64,000 nt of DNA from Bacteroidetes bacterium GWB2_32_14 (GTDB taxonomy: Bacteria > Bacteroidota > Bacteroidia > Bacteroidales > UBA12077). Within the stretch, counting starts at the first letter, position 1, and the number at the start of each line of letters is the position of its first letter. The notes under the pieces are model-generated. The model ran no database searches. It was given only the letters and a program-made list of their open reading frames with translations, and had not been told where the DNA came from. A program made the position numbers and the translations under genes. Below, one piece after another: positions 25,905 through 35,991 of the stretch. The stretch lies in assembly GCA_001768235.1 (NCBI GenBank), contig MENK01000008.1, positions 248,001 through 312,000 of the forward strand. Reading direction: 5' to 3'.

Positions 25905-28526
25905 ATGAATTCGAAAGAAATACGAGCTGCTTTTTTACATTATTTTGAAGATAAAAATCATGCAATTGTTCCATCTGCACCTATGGTAATTAAAAACGAT
26001 CCCACACTCATGTTTACCAATGCCGGGATGAATCAATTTAAAGATATTTTTTTAGGGAATAAACCCGCAAAACATACACGAATTGCTGATTCACAAAAAT
26101 GTTTACGTGTTTCGGGAAAACATAATGATTTGGAAGAAGTAGGGCACGACACCTATCATCATACCATGTTTGAAATGTTAGGAAACTGGTCATTTGGCGA
26201 TTACTTTAAAAAAGAAGCCATTGAATGGGCTTACGAATTACTGGTTAAAGAACTGGGTATTGATCCCGACAGGCTTTATGCAACAGTTTTCGAAGGCAGT
26301 AAAGATGATAAACTTGAAGCCGATAACGAGGCTCTTACATATTGGAAAAAATACTTACCTGAAAACAGGATCCTTTACGGTTCAAAAAAAGACAATTTCT
26401 GGGAAATGGGTGACTCAGGCCCATGCGGCCCTTGCTCCGAGCTTCATGTTGACATAAGAAGTAATGAGGAACGAAAAAAAATTGATGGTAAATTACTCGT
26501 TAATAAAGATAATCCGTTAGTTATCGAGATATGGAATCTTGTATTTATTCAATACAACCGTAAAGCAAATGGTGAATTGGAATTATTGCCAAACAAGCAC
26601 GTTGATACCGGTATGGGCTTTGAACGATTGTGCATGGTATTACAAAAGAAACAATCGAACTACGACACCGATGTTTTTCAACCCATAATTCAGGAAATTG
26701 CAACTATTTCCGGAATAAAATATGGCTCAAACACGAAATCCGATGTTGCCATGCGTGTAATTGCCGATCATTTACGTGCAATAAGTTTCTCTATTGCTGA
26801 TGGACAGTTACCTTCGAACAATAAAGCAGGTTATGTTATTCGCAGAATCTTACGCAGGGCAGTCCGTTATGGATATACATTCCTTAATTTCAGGGAACCT
26901 TCAATTTATAAATTAGTCGATGTTCTTGCTTCGAATATGGGAGAAGCTTATCCCGAACTCAGGTCGCAGCAGGAATTAATTGAAAAAGTAATTGCAGAAG
27001 AAGAACATTCATTTTTAAAAACACTCGAAACAGGAATAAAATTGCTTGACCAGATTATTGAAAAAAATCTTGCTCACGGGATAAAAATTATTGATGGCAA
27101 AACAGCATTTGAGCTATACGACACCTATGGGTTTCCTCTTGATTTAACCGAACTGATACTAAAAGAAAAAAATCTTGTAGTTAACAAAGATGAATTTCAA
27201 AAAGAGATGGAAGCTCAAAAAGATCGCTCCCGTTCAGCTACATCGCTTACAACAGATGACTGGGTAGATTTAGTTGCCGGTGTTGAAACTGAATTTATTG
27301 GTTACGACAATATTGAAAAAGAAATTGATATTGAAATTACCCGTTACCGAAAAATTAAAACGAAAGATAAAGAGCTATATCAACTGGTATTTAATCAAAC
27401 ACCATTTTATGCCGAGTCGGGAGGCCAGGTTGGCGATACCGGGTATATTGTTTGCGGAGACGAAAAAATTTCAATCATTGATACCAAAAAAGAAAATAAT
27501 TTAATCGTCCATTTTGCATCAAAATTACCAACTAATCCTAAAGCTGAATTTAAAGCAATTGTAAACAAAAACAACAGGCAGGCAACAGCAAACAATCATA
27601 CAGCGACACATTTACTTCATCACGCGTTACGGGAAGTATTAGGTAAACATGTTGAACAAAAAGGTTCTTTGGTTCATCCCGATTACTTACGATTCGACTT
27701 TTCGCATTTTCAAAAAGTAACACAGGAAGAAATTGAAAAAATCGAAAGGATTGTTAACTCGTTAATCAGGCAAAATAATGTAATAGATGAAAAGCGGGAT
27801 GTTCCAATGAAAACGGCAACCGATATGGGCGCTATCGCTTTATTTGGTGAAAAATACAGCGACCATGTGAGGGTAATTAAATTTGGTAATTCGGTTGAAT
27901 TGTGTGGAGGAACACACGTGAAGGCAACCGGGCAAATTGGTTTTTTTAAAATAATTTCTGAAAGTGCCATTTCTGCCGGAATACGAAGAATTGAAGCCAT
28001 TACAGCCGATAAAGCAGAAGAGTTTATTAACCAGAATCTTAAAGAGATTCATGAAATCAGGGTAATGCTTAACAATTCTAAAAACCTGAAACAATCAATT
28101 GAAACAATACTGAATGAAAGTACCAGACGCGAAAAACAAATTGAACTTCTCTTGAAAGAAAAAGTAAAAACAATAAAGGCTGGTTTACTGAGTAAATTGG
28201 AACATATAAACGGTATTCAGTTTATTGGAGATATTATTGATATTGATTCTCCTTCAGCAATAAAAGATTTAGCTTTTCAAATGAAAAACGAAAATTCAAA
28301 TCTTGTCATGGTGTTAGGTTCTGAAATTGACGGGAAAGCAAATCTTTCTGTAATGATTTCGGATAACCTGGTAAAAGAAAAGAACCTGAATGCCAGCCAG
28401 ATTGTACGTGAAATATCTAAAGAAATTGATGGCGGCGGCGGCGGGCAGGCATTCTACGCTACCGCCGGGGGTAAAAATCCTAAAGGATTAAAACCGGCAA
28501 TTGATAAAGCCCGAAAATTGCTTTAA
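25905..28526 (+). CDS. alaS: Alanyl-tRNA synthetase
   Basis: An 873-aa class II synthetase that charges tRNA-Ala. The N-terminal catalytic domain shows [50 protein letters not shown] and [16 protein letters not shown]. The editing domain has the zinc motifs [12 protein letters not shown] and ELCGGTHV. The C-terminal DHHA1 domain ends with [14 protein letters not shown]. All regions are intact and the length is normal. It is transcribed alone and ends in a strong terminator. Confidence 0.98.
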   Translation: MNSKEIRAAFLHYFEDKNHAIVPSAPMVIKNDPTLMFTNAGMNQFKDIFLGNKPAKHTRIADSQKCLRVSGKHNDLEEVGHDTYHHTMFEMLGNWSFGDYFKKEAIEWAYELLVKELGIDPDRLYATVFEGSKDDKLEADNEALTYWKKYLPENRILYGSKKDNFWEMGDSGPCGPCSELHVDIRSNEERKKIDGKLLVNKDNPLVIEIWNLVFIQYNRKANGELELLPNKHVDTGMGFERLCMVLQKKQSNYDTDVFQPIIQEIATISGIKYGSNTKSDVAMRVIADHLRAISFSIADGQLPSNNKAGYVIRRILRRAVRYGYTFLNFREPSIYKLVDVLASNMGEAYPELRSQQELIEKVIAEEEHSFLKTLETGIKLLDQIIEKNLAHGIKIIDGKTAFELYDTYGFPLDLTELILKEKNLVVNKDEFQKEMEAQKDRSRSATSLTTDDWVDLVAGVETEFIGYDNIEKEIDIEITRYRKIKTKDKELYQLVFNQTPFYAESGGQVGDTGYIVCGDEKISIIDTKKENNLIVHFASKLPTNPKAEFKAIVNKNNRQATANNHTATHLLHHALREVLGKHVEQKGSLVHPDYLRFDFSHFQKVTQEEIEKIERIVNSLIRQNNVIDEKRDVPMKTATDMGAIALFGEKYSDHVRVIKFGNSVELCGGTHVKATGQIGFFKIISESAISAGIRRIEAITADKAEEFINQNLKEIHEIRVMLNNSKNLKQSIETILNESTRREKQIELLLKEKVKTIKAGLLSKLEHINGIQFIGDIIDIDSPSAIKDLAFQMKNENSNLVMVLGSEIDGKANLSVMISDNLVKEKNLNASQIVREISKEIDGGGGGQAFYATAGGKNPKGLKPAIDKARKLL

Positions 28527-28543
28527 AAAATTTATACAACTCC

Positions 28544-28580
28544 AAAAAGCCTGAATGTAATTTTGTATTCAGGCTTTTTT
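28544..28580 (+). terminator. Terminator after alaS
   Basis: AAAAAGCCTGAAT pairs with ATTCAGGCTTTTT over 13 bp around a 10-nt loop, followed by a T-run, 17 nt after the alaS stop. Confidence 0.9.
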
Positions 28581-28684
28581 CTTTAAACCCACCAAAACGA
28601 ATTTAATAAAACATATTGCACTTGAAATCTATTCTTTAGCTCCCGAATTATCAACATATAAATATACTTGAGGAAATTAATTAT

Positions 28685-28692
28685 TATATTTG
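28685..28692 (+). promoter_or_regulatory. -7 promoter box before the acyl-CoA ligase gene
   Basis: TATATTTG is an exact TAnnTTTG match 26 nt before the ATG. A TTG at 28668-28670 is closer than the usual -33 spacing, so only the -7 element is supported. Confidence 0.4.
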
Positions 28693-28718
28693 AGTGCTAT
28701 TAATTAATCTATCAGATT

Positions 28719-30596
28719 ATGGAATTAACAAGAACATTTGATCTTCTTGAGCGTTACAGGGAATTATATCCGATGGATGATGCTCTTGCAGGAAAACAGG
28801 ATGGCGTTTGGGTTAAATACAGTACCCGCGATTATATAAATTACTCAAACTATATCAGTTGTGGTTTATTGGCTCTGGGCTACAAGAAAGGAGATAAGAT
28901 TGCAACCATATTAAACAGCAGGCCGGAATGGAATTTTATTGACATGGGCTTATCCCAGGTTGGAATAGTTCATGTTCCTATTTACCCGACAATTGGTACC
29001 GAAGAATACGATTATATTTTAAAACATTCTGAAGTTAAAGCAGTATTTATTTCAAGCAAACTTATCTGGAATAAAATAAAACCCGTTGTTAACCAGGTTT
29101 CTACAATTCAATCAATCTATTCGCTTTCTGAAATTGAAGAATTAATATCGTGGGAAGTTGTTTTGGAAGCAGGTAAAGAGAACTATGAGAAATTAATTGA
29201 TACAGTTCATTCTATAAAAGATTCCATTACCCCTGATGAAATGATTTCAATTATTTACACATCGGGAACTACAGGTAACCCTAAGGGAGTGATGTTGACA
29301 CATAAAAATATTGTTTCAAACTTTGTAAGCACTTCAAAAGCCCACGCTCTCGGATATGGACACCGCACACTAAGTTTTCTGCCTTTATGCCATATTTACG
29401 AGCGAATGATGAATTATCATTTTCAATACAAAGGAATTGCAATTTATTACGCCGAAAGCCTTGGAACAATTACCGCTGATATTAAAGACGTTAAACCCCA
29501 TATTTTTAATACTGTTCCCCGCTTACTCGAAAAAGTTTACGATGGAATTATTGGAAAAGGAAAAAACTTACCTTACCTGAAAAAACAGGTATTTTTCTGG
29601 GCTGTAAATCTGGGGTTAAAATACCGGTTAAACGGGAAATACCGTTTCTGGTATAATTTTAAATTAACAATTGCCCGGAAACTAATATTCAGTAAATGGA
29701 AAGAAGCTTTAGGAGGTGAAGATTTAATTATAGTTTCGGGAGGAGCAGCTCTTCAGGAAAGATTAGCCCGTATTTTCTGGGCTGCAGGCATCGATGTTAT
29801 TGAAGGATATGGGCTGACAGAAACATCACCGGTAATTGCCGTAAATTTCCATACGCCACAAATATGTAAGTTTGGAACCGTTGGTAAAATACTTGAGAAT
29901 GTTCAGGTAAAAATTGATGATGACGGAGAAATATTGAGTAAAGGGCCAAACCTGATGCTTGGTTACTACAAAGAACCAGAACTTACAAGTGAAGTCATTG
30001 ATTCTGAAGGTTGGTTCCATACCGGTGATATTGGCCATATTGATGATGACGGCTTTCTTAAAATTACCGACCGTAAAAAAGAAATGTTTAAGACTTCTGC
30101 AGGCAAATATATTGCACCACAGGTTATCGAAAATAAATTTAAAGAATCATTTTTTATTGAACAATTGATGGTTATTGGCGAAAACGAGAAGTTTGCCAGT
30201 GCATTGATATCGCCAAATTTTCAATTCCTGCACGACTGGTGCTCAATACACAAGGTTCAGTACAGGGATAACACCGAATTAGTTCATTTGCCCGAAGTAA
30301 TTGCACGATATCAAAAAGAAGTAAACAAATACAACATTACACTTGGCGAACATGAAAAAATTAAACGTTTCAGGTTAGTATGTGAAGAATGGAGTGCTCA
30401 ATCCGGCGAATTATCGCAAACTCAAAAATTGAAACGTAATATTGTATTTGAAAAATACAAAGATATTATTGCTGAAATATATCAACACGAGAAGAAACAG
30501 AAACCAAACGGGATAATACAGAAAACAGTATCTGATATTAAAAACGGGATAAAAAATGGAATTGATACGATAATTAAAAATGTCCCTAAAATTTAG
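28719..30596 (+). CDS. Long-chain acyl-CoA ligase family (AMP-binding) protein
   Basis: A 625-aa ANL-superfamily enzyme that activates a carboxylic acid, probably a long-chain fatty acid, through an acyl-adenylate to the CoA thioester. The P-loop-like motif is IIYTSGTTGNPKGVMLTHKN (about residues 175-194). GYGLTETSPVIAVN is the adenine-binding region, GWFHTGDIGHIDDDGFLKITDRKKEMFKTSAGKY covers the hinge and the last conserved block. The length fits the FAA1/FadD15-like AMP-forming ligases common in Bacteroidetes. The gene ends in a terminator that overlaps its last codons. Confidence 0.92.
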   Translation: MELTRTFDLLERYRELYPMDDALAGKQDGVWVKYSTRDYINYSNYISCGLLALGYKKGDKIATILNSRPEWNFIDMGLSQVGIVHVPIYPTIGTEEYDYILKHSEVKAVFISSKLIWNKIKPVVNQVSTIQSIYSLSEIEELISWEVVLEAGKENYEKLIDTVHSIKDSITPDEMISIIYTSGTTGNPKGVMLTHKNIVSNFVSTSKAHALGYGHRTLSFLPLCHIYERMMNYHFQYKGIAIYYAESLGTITADIKDVKPHIFNTVPRLLEKVYDGIIGKGKNLPYLKKQVFFWAVNLGLKYRLNGKYRFWYNFKLTIARKLIFSKWKEALGGEDLIIVSGGAALQERLARIFWAAGIDVIEGYGLTETSPVIAVNFHTPQICKFGTVGKILENVQVKIDDDGEILSKGPNLMLGYYKEPELTSEVIDSEGWFHTGDIGHIDDDGFLKITDRKKEMFKTSAGKYIAPQVIENKFKESFFIEQLMVIGENEKFASALISPNFQFLHDWCSIHKVQYRDNTELVHLPEVIARYQKEVNKYNITLGEHEKIKRFRLVCEEWSAQSGELSQTQKLKRNIVFEKYKDIIAEIYQHEKKQKPNGIIQKTVSDIKNGIKNGIDTIIKNVPKI

Positions 30597-30608
30597 GGAT
30601 ATTTTTTT
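30583..30608 (+). terminator. Terminator overlapping the acyl-CoA ligase stop
   Basis: The palindrome TCCCTAAAATTTAGGGA (30583-30599) includes the TAG stop at 30594-30596 and is followed by a T-run. Confidence 0.75.
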
Positions 30609-30840
30609 ATTTTAAAGTTAAATCCTTTTTCTTCTGCACTTTCTTACAACCCCATACAAAAAAAATATTTTGAATATGCTCCCCGGATTGTGAGGTATTA
30701 CACAACAGGTTGGCATCAGGCATTTTTTATTTTGTATAACACTAAATATTTTTTGGATATCCGATTTTCAATTTGCATCTTCGCATCAACTTCGTAAACA
30801 TATTGATTTTTTATTTTAACAAAATTAGGAGGATAATTAC

Positions 30841-32052
30841 ATGATTACCGATCTGGAGCAAATCTACTCGATTAGCATTAAAAGCATGAAGAAGTCAGCT
30901 ATTCGCGAACTTCTTAAATTAACCCAGCGCCCAGAGATTATTTCATTTGCCGGTGGTTTACCAGCGCCTGAAACATTCCCAATTCAACAATTAAAAGAAA
31001 TTACTGCTGAAATTCTGGATAACGACGGGGCAGCCGCTTTGCAGTATGGTGCCACGGAAGGCGTTACCGAATTACGCCAGATTTTAGTTGAGAGATATAA
31101 AAAACAGGGCTTAAACATCGAGTTAAAAAATCTTGTAATTACAACTTCATCACAACAGGGACTCGATTTACTGGCTAAAATATTTATAAACCGGGGTGAT
31201 AAAGCAATCGTGGGACTTCCTTCCTACCTGGGTGGATTAGGTGCTTTTAACTCGTATGGCGCAGACCTCGTAGGAATTACTTTAGACGATAAAGGAATGC
31301 GTTCTGACCTGCTTGAGAAAAAGCTTGCCGAGCTTAAATCGCAAGGTACAAAACCAAAGTTTATTTATGTTATTCCCGATTTCCAGAACCCTGCAGGCAT
31401 TACCATGCCCGAATCACGAAGACGAGAAATTATTGCCATTGCTAAAAAATACGATGTTCTTATTGTTGAAGACAGCCCATACCGTGAAGTACGCTTCGAC
31501 GGGCAAGTTCAGCCAACACTTTTCGAGTTAGATAATTCAGGACATGTTATTTTACTGGGAACTTTCTCGAAAATTTTCGTTCCCGGCTTTAGAATCGGCT
31601 GGGTAATTGCCGACGAACGAATAGTTGACAAGTTTGTAACGGCAAAACAATCGACTGACCTGTGTACCCCGACATTGAATCAAAAGATTGCTTACAAATA
31701 CATTCAAAAAGGATATTTCGACCAGAACCTTAAAAAAACCATTGCTTCTTACAAAGAAAAGCGTGACAACATGCTTAAAGCATTCCGCGATTATATGCCC
31801 GAAGGTGTAACCTGGATTGAACCCGAAGGCGGATTATTCCTGTTTCTGAAACTACCTGAACACATGGATGCTGAAAAGCTTTTTAATAAAGCACTTGAAA
31901 ACAATGTAGCTTTTGTTTTAGGCAGCGTGTTCCATTGCGACGGCAGCGGCAAAAACACCATGCGGATTAACTTCTCGTTTATGTCGATAGAAAAAACTAT
32001 TGAAGGAGTTAAACGGCTGGCTAAAGCGATTAAAGAAGAAATGGGAATATAA
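30841..32052 (+). CDS. PLP-dependent aminotransferase (class I/II, 2-aminoadipate/aromatic type)
   Basis: A 403-aa fold-type I aminotransferase. ISFAGGLPAPETFP is the start typical of the LysN/MocR-C-terminal-like group, LQYGATEGVTELRQIL the substrate loop, YVIPDFQNPAGITM and VEDSPYREVRF the PLP contacts, and LGTFSKIFVPGFRIGWV holds the Schiff-base Lys. LFLFLKLPEHMDAEKLF and NTMRINFSFMS complete the small domain. The group includes 2-aminoadipate, aromatic and branched-chain aminotransferases, so the exact substrate is not settled by sequence. No biosynthetic partner is nearby. Confidence 0.9.
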   Translation: MITDLEQIYSISIKSMKKSAIRELLKLTQRPEIISFAGGLPAPETFPIQQLKEITAEILDNDGAAALQYGATEGVTELRQILVERYKKQGLNIELKNLVITTSSQQGLDLLAKIFINRGDKAIVGLPSYLGGLGAFNSYGADLVGITLDDKGMRSDLLEKKLAELKSQGTKPKFIYVIPDFQNPAGITMPESRRREIIAIAKKYDVLIVEDSPYREVRFDGQVQPTLFELDNSGHVILLGTFSKIFVPGFRIGWVIADERIVDKFVTAKQSTDLCTPTLNQKIAYKYIQKGYFDQNLKKTIASYKEKRDNMLKAFRDYMPEGVTWIEPEGGLFLFLKLPEHMDAEKLFNKALENNVAFVLGSVFHCDGSGKNTMRINFSFMSIEKTIEGVKRLAKAIKEEMGI

Positions 32053-32074
32053 TAAAACCAAATAGAAAAATAGT

Positions 32075-32109
32075 AAAAAGGTACTGTTTAAAAAAACAGT
32101 ACCTTTTTT
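32075..32109. terminator. Terminator after the aminotransferase gene
   Basis: AAAAAGGTACTGTTT pairs with AAACAGTACCTTTTT over 15 bp with a short A-rich loop. It lies between convergent genes and could serve both. Confidence 0.9.
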
Positions 32110-32195
32110 ACAATAACTCCAAAGCTTTTGCTAGCTATTCCTTTCATCCAAAGAATCATGTCCGGGATTTTTTTCTATACACCTATCCTTATTTG

Positions 32196-32900
32196 CTATA
32201 AGTTAGATATAAGTTTAGATTTATAATCATACAAGGATGTGTCTAAGCTAAAAGTATATTTCTTGTAATCATCTTTTTCAAGATTTACAAATGTAAGTTC
32301 ATTCTTTTTATATGTCCCTTTATAGGCAATTAACCGAAAATCCCTGTTCGAAGGAATATCAAGAATAACAACTCCTTCGGTATCGGTTCTTCCTGAAAAC
32401 TCAGCTCTTGCAACTAATTCTGCAACTGTATAATCCGAATCATATAATTCATTTGGAACAACAATAACATCTAAATTTGTAAATGGCCCACCACCAAGGT
32501 AATCAGACAGGTATATTGTAAGCTTAAACTTTCCTGTATATTCTTCAACATTTACTGTGATTTCTTTTGATGAACCCGAGGTAACCTGCAATGTCTTAAT
32601 TGGATTATATTTTATTCCATCCACTTTAGGTGTATCAACATTAATCACATAAGTTCCGGTAAGCACTTTACCAAAATCAACTTCGCCATTGCTGTTTGTA
32701 TAATAAGCATCTAAAAGATCCCCTTCTAAACTTTCTATATAAAGCTTTACTTTGGTATCTTCTATTGGATTTTCAGAATCATCTGTCACACTAACAAATA
32801 AGCTACCATCCATTTTTAAAGTAACGTTTAAATCGTTATCATCGGTGCACATGATTAAAAGCATAGCAAAAGCCAGTAAACCCAAAATTTTTGTTTTCAT
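32196..32900 (-). CDS. Putative lipoprotein with Ig-like/carboxypeptidase-regulatory-like domain
   Basis: A 234-aa protein with a lipoprotein signal (KTKILGLLAFAMLLIMC, Cys near residue 18). Residues about 30-115 resemble a carboxypeptidase-regulatory-like beta-sandwich (GSLFVSVTDDSENPIEDTKVKLY ... GEVDFGKVLTGTYVINVDTP). A second similar sandwich may follow (KFKLTIYLSDYLGGGPFTNLDVIVV ... TDTEGVVILDIPSNRDFRLIAYKG). It is probably anchored in the outer membrane. No partner gene or enzyme motif indicates its job. Confidence 0.75.
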   Translation of the reverse strand: MKTKILGLLAFAMLLIMCTDDNDLNVTLKMDGSLFVSVTDDSENPIEDTKVKLYIESLEGDLLDAYYTNSNGEVDFGKVLTGTYVINVDTPKVDGIKYNPIKTLQVTSGSSKEITVNVEEYTGKFKLTIYLSDYLGGGPFTNLDVIVVPNELYDSDYTVAELVARAEFSGRTDTEGVVILDIPSNRDFRLIAYKGTYKKNELTFVNLEKDDYKKYTFSLDTSLYDYKSKLISNL

Positions 32901-33147
32901 ATTTTTACTTTTATTTATGATTCGTATTCAATTCGTTTATTGTTATAAATAGAAACAAATATCAATTTTTTGGCGGTAAAGAGAACTTACAGATAGTTCA
33001 AACCAGTTTACCATGAACTCATTACAAAGCTAAAATAATAAAAAGGATTGTATTTGAAAAATTTCATTTTTTCAAGAATCAGGATAAGTGTTTGGTGAAA
33101 AGAGTAAAATATTGATTCAAATCCCGAATAAAAAAGGGGAAAATATT

Positions 33148-33891
33148 TTATTTACCCAACAATTCCAACGTGTGATTTAACAATTCCTTACCACCCAAAG
33201 AGCCATGCCCCGGAATAACGATTTGCGCATCAGGAAAACGGGCAATTACTTTGTGTATGGTTTTGGGATACTCGTTTAAATCAGCATCTGCGGTATTACC
33301 AAGAGTTTTTGAACAGGTATCTTTAGCCATACATCCTGGAAACAGGATTTTCTCCGATGGAATCCAAACCACGATATTATCGGTTGAATGAGCTGCTCCA
33401 AAATAATAGCATCTTATTTCTTTGTCATCCAGATTTAATGTAAGTGAATCGGTAAAACCGACATCAGGAACAGGCAGTTTCTCTTCAATTGCTTTATCAA
33501 TTGTCACCTGGTTTGCCCATGACTTTATTCCTTTGCTCTGCAAATACGACAGTCCGCCCATGCAATCGTTGTGCCAATGATTTGGAACAAATCCAACAAT
33601 TGAAACATTCAACGAATCTTCGATCCATGAAACCAGTGTTTGAGTATCCAAATCACTCATAGGTGTATCGAATAAAAAAGCTTTTTTGTTTTGAACATAG
33701 ATCAGTCCATTCGAACCTACCTTGCCCCACGCGGGATGCACGAAATACGAAATATGAACATAGGCATTTTCTGAAATTTTTGTAAGCTCCAAACCGGGAG
33801 CAATAATAATTTTTTCGAGCTTTAGCTGCGAAAAACCGGTAAAAGAAATGAAACCGGTAAGGATAAGAAGAAGTCCCTTTTTAAAATTCAT
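33148..33891 (-). CDS. Subclass B1 metallo-beta-lactamase family protein
   Basis: A 247-aa secreted protein with a signal peptide ending FTGFSQ. The complete B1 zinc set is visible: His105, His107 and Asp109 in NHWHND, His168 in GAAHSTDN, Cys187 in FPGCMAKD and His229 in PGHGSLGG. Lys190 and GNTADAD also fit the substrate-contact positions of B1 enzymes, which hydrolyse beta-lactams in the periplasm. Activity is not proven, because B1-like sequences in environmental Bacteroidetes vary. It lies 55 nt downstream of the isochorismatase-like gene; no insertion sequence or integrase is near, which points to a resident chromosomal gene. Confidence 0.9.
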   Translation of the reverse strand: MNFKKGLLLILTGFISFTGFSQLKLEKIIIAPGLELTKISENAYVHISYFVHPAWGKVGSNGLIYVQNKKAFLFDTPMSDLDTQTLVSWIEDSLNVSIVGFVPNHWHNDCMGGLSYLQSKGIKSWANQVTIDKAIEEKLPVPDVGFTDSLTLNLDDKEIRCYYFGAAHSTDNIVVWIPSEKILFPGCMAKDTCSKTLGNTADADLNEYPKTIHKVIARFPDAQIVIPGHGSLGGKELLNHTLELLGK

Positions 33892-33946
33892 TTTTAAATT
33901 CTTTTAGTTATTATACGATGTTTAAGAAAATTAATAATCCTTGCAT

Positions 33947-34504
33947 TTAAACCAAAACAATAGTATTTAAGCTATTTAAATAGTTTTCTAAATCAACAAC
34001 TGCAATATTTCCATTTACAGGAATCATCTCTTTCCATATCCAGTTGTAATGTTCAATAATTTTATCTGCATTAAGGTGCGGCCTGTTGGCAGTTGTATGC
34101 CCGTTAGCAATTACGGTTACCTTATAATTATTTGTTAAAGCTGATTTTACAGTTGCATCTACGCAAAAATCTGTTGCACAGCCTGTAATAACTATTTCTT
34201 CGATTCCAAACCCTTTCAATATTTCGTTCAGATTTGAATTATAAAATGAATCGTTAGCAGTTTTTCCAACAATAATATCTGTATTATCCACATTTAATGA
34301 TTCAATAATTTCCCATTCTACAGAACCAGGGATACAGAAATTGCCTTTAGAGCCATCGTGTTGAATAAAAATCACTTTATCTCCATTTTTTCTGAAATAA
34401 TCAGAAAGTGAATTAATTCGTTTCACAACGCCTTCTGCATCAAAACGAGGAGTTTCGGGAGTAAATGATATCTTTTGCATATCAACAATCAATAGTCCTT
34501 TCAT
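33947..34504 (-). CDS. Isochorismatase-family cysteine hydrolase
   Basis: A 185-aa cytosolic hydrolase. The catalytic triad of the family is present: Asp8 in LLIVDMQ, Lys in GKTANDSF (about residue 101) and Cys in GCATDFCVDAT (about residue 137). FIQHDG and the cis-peptide region ITGCATD are also typical. Members hydrolyse amides or enol ethers (nicotinamide, isochorismate, N-carbamoyl compounds); which substrate applies here cannot be told. It ends 55 nt before the metallo-beta-lactamase gene on the same strand. Confidence 0.9.
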   Translation of the reverse strand: MKGLLIVDMQKISFTPETPRFDAEGVVKRINSLSDYFRKNGDKVIFIQHDGSKGNFCIPGSVEWEIIESLNVDNTDIIVGKTANDSFYNSNLNEILKGFGIEEIVITGCATDFCVDATVKSALTNNYKVTVIANGHTTANRPHLNADKIIEHYNWIWKEMIPVNGNIAVVDLENYLNSLNTIVLV

Positions 34505-34872
34505 AGCTGTTTTTTTATTCCGGCAACCAATTACCAGTTATGTTAAGCTGCTTTTTCACTGGTTCAATTTGCCCTGTGAATAGAGTTTGAAGATAATAAT
34601 TTCTGAATAAACTACAATAAATCGTGATTAAATTACAAAGATGTGAATCCAGATAACGGGAAACCCGCGGGGCTTTGCCTGAATACATTACCACTGTCAA
34701 AGACGGTGGTTTCTTAGATTCTAATAAAAAAGCGGCATTATGAATGCCGCCAAACTATTTATTGAATTACAAATTCAACTGCTCGGAAGAATTTCAAATT
34801 CCGCCGAGCAAGTTACAACAAACTTTGATGTGGACTACTGTGCACTAAAAACCACCATGTGTTGTAATACAT
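34505..34872. repeat. Gap rich in successive hairpins (element E) after the orphan pair
   Basis: This 368-nt region contains a row of inverted repeats: ACCACTGTC/GACGGTGGT (34691-34711), GCGGCATT/AATGCCGC (34732-34750), TTGAATT/AATTCAA (34762-34778) and GCTCGGAAGAATT with its partner ending CCGAGC (34781-34809). An outer pair GTTACAACA/TGTTGTAAT (about 34811-34860) follows. Read on the minus strand, ACAACACATGGTGG at its start resembles ACAACACGCGGTATA of the elements at 10566 and 36284. No credible ORF is present. Confidence 0.5.
34724..34750 (-). terminator. Terminator for the minus-strand orphan pair
   Basis: On the minus strand a perfect 8-bp stem, GCGGCATT/AATGCCGC with a 3-nt loop, is followed directly by six T residues. 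It lies about 120 nt past the stop of the 372-aa gene. Confidence 0.7.
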
Positions 34873-35991
34873 TTATTTATTCATTTGATTATTTACAATA
34901 TTTATTCTTGTCGTTATGCCTATTTTGAACTTAAACAAAGTACCTTTATTATCATCTGATTTGTCAACATTAAATACATCTACGTAGTCAAAAGTAATTC
35001 CTGCAACAGGATTAAAGGCATTTTGCTTACGAAGAAAAAAAACTCCAAAACCCAATTTCGTTTTAGATAATTCTGCTTTTGAAATATCGGTCCTGCTATA
35101 AGCTAAAAGCGAAACATTCTCGAGTTTATGAGGAACTAAATAAAGGTCAAAGTTTAAAGGATACACGACAGTCTCTTTATAATTACCTGTATATAAAGTT
35201 TGTTTTGTGACAATTTTTCTTGTAGCGCCTGTTATGCTATCACTAACTAATTTAGTATCCTCTGAAATACTTTCGGTAAGATCATCAAAGTTATTAATCC
35301 TTTTATAGCCTATTGTTGCTCCCGCAAGAATAGTAGTATTTAAAATTCTTGCGTTCCAGTAATTAAGGCCTATATTTATTTCTGTTCCTGTAAAGTTAGT
35401 TTTCTCTATTTGTTTCGAAAAAACGCTGTCTGGTTGAAATAACTTAAAAGAAGAACCAATAAATTTACCTGTTGTTATAAGCCATAAATCCGATGCGGGT
35501 TTTGTTTTTTTGTCTAATACTTCTTGAATTTCCTCTTTAGTCATATCCTTAATTAGGTATTTAGTAAAAAAAGAATTGTTCTTAAAAAGTCTTAATCCAA
35601 ATCTTAAAGTTGCATCTCCTCCAGAAACTACATTTCCAGAAGAAAAAAGATTTGCAACACTATTTTTTAATTCCCCAGCAGCAGAAATTCCAATGAAAAA
35701 GTCAGTGAACTTTTCTGGTGAAAAATAACTGTAGTGATTTAATTCTAATTTTTTATCTGATGTAATTACCTTAATAATACCTAAATTAAAAGGAATTTCC
35801 TCAACTTTGGAATCATTTATGGAACTATCTTTTTTTGTTTCCTTAAAACCAGGATTTAAAGAAATTGAAGATAAACCTTTAGTATCAGAAACAATATTCT
35901 GAGAATAAAGATGGTTGCCTACAAGCAATAAAACTGATAAAACATAATATCTTTTATAAGCGAATTTCTTGATTAAACTGTCCATATCCAT
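34873..35991 (-). CDS. Secreted protein of unknown function, outer-membrane-like
   Basis: I do not recognise this protein (372 aa from the ATG at 35991; the frame opens at 36033). A signal peptide is visible (FAYKRYYVLSVLLLVGNHLYSQ). The mature part alternates polar and hydrophobic residues in barrel-like strands, for example TEINIGLNYWNARILNTTILAGATIGY, here given in short stretches, YPLNFDLYLVP and FKFKIGITTRINIV at the end. It may be an outer-membrane or surface barrel. It overlaps the preceding 103-aa gene in another frame by a few tens of bases, so the two are translationally close. Both lie between elements F and E. Confidence 0.7.
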   Translation of the reverse strand: MDMDSLIKKFAYKRYYVLSVLLLVGNHLYSQNIVSDTKGLSSISLNPGFKETKKDSSINDSKVEEIPFNLGIIKVITSDKKLELNHYSYFSPEKFTDFFIGISAAGELKNSVANLFSSGNVVSGGDATLRFGLRLFKNNSFFTKYLIKDMTKEEIQEVLDKKTKPASDLWLITTGKFIGSSFKLFQPDSVFSKQIEKTNFTGTEINIGLNYWNARILNTTILAGATIGYKRINNFDDLTESISEDTKLVSDSITGATRKIVTKQTLYTGNYKETVVYPLNFDLYLVPHKLENVSLLAYSRTDISKAELSKTKLGFGVFFLRKQNAFNPVAGITFDYVDVFNVDKSDDNKGTLFKFKIGITTRINIVNNQMNK

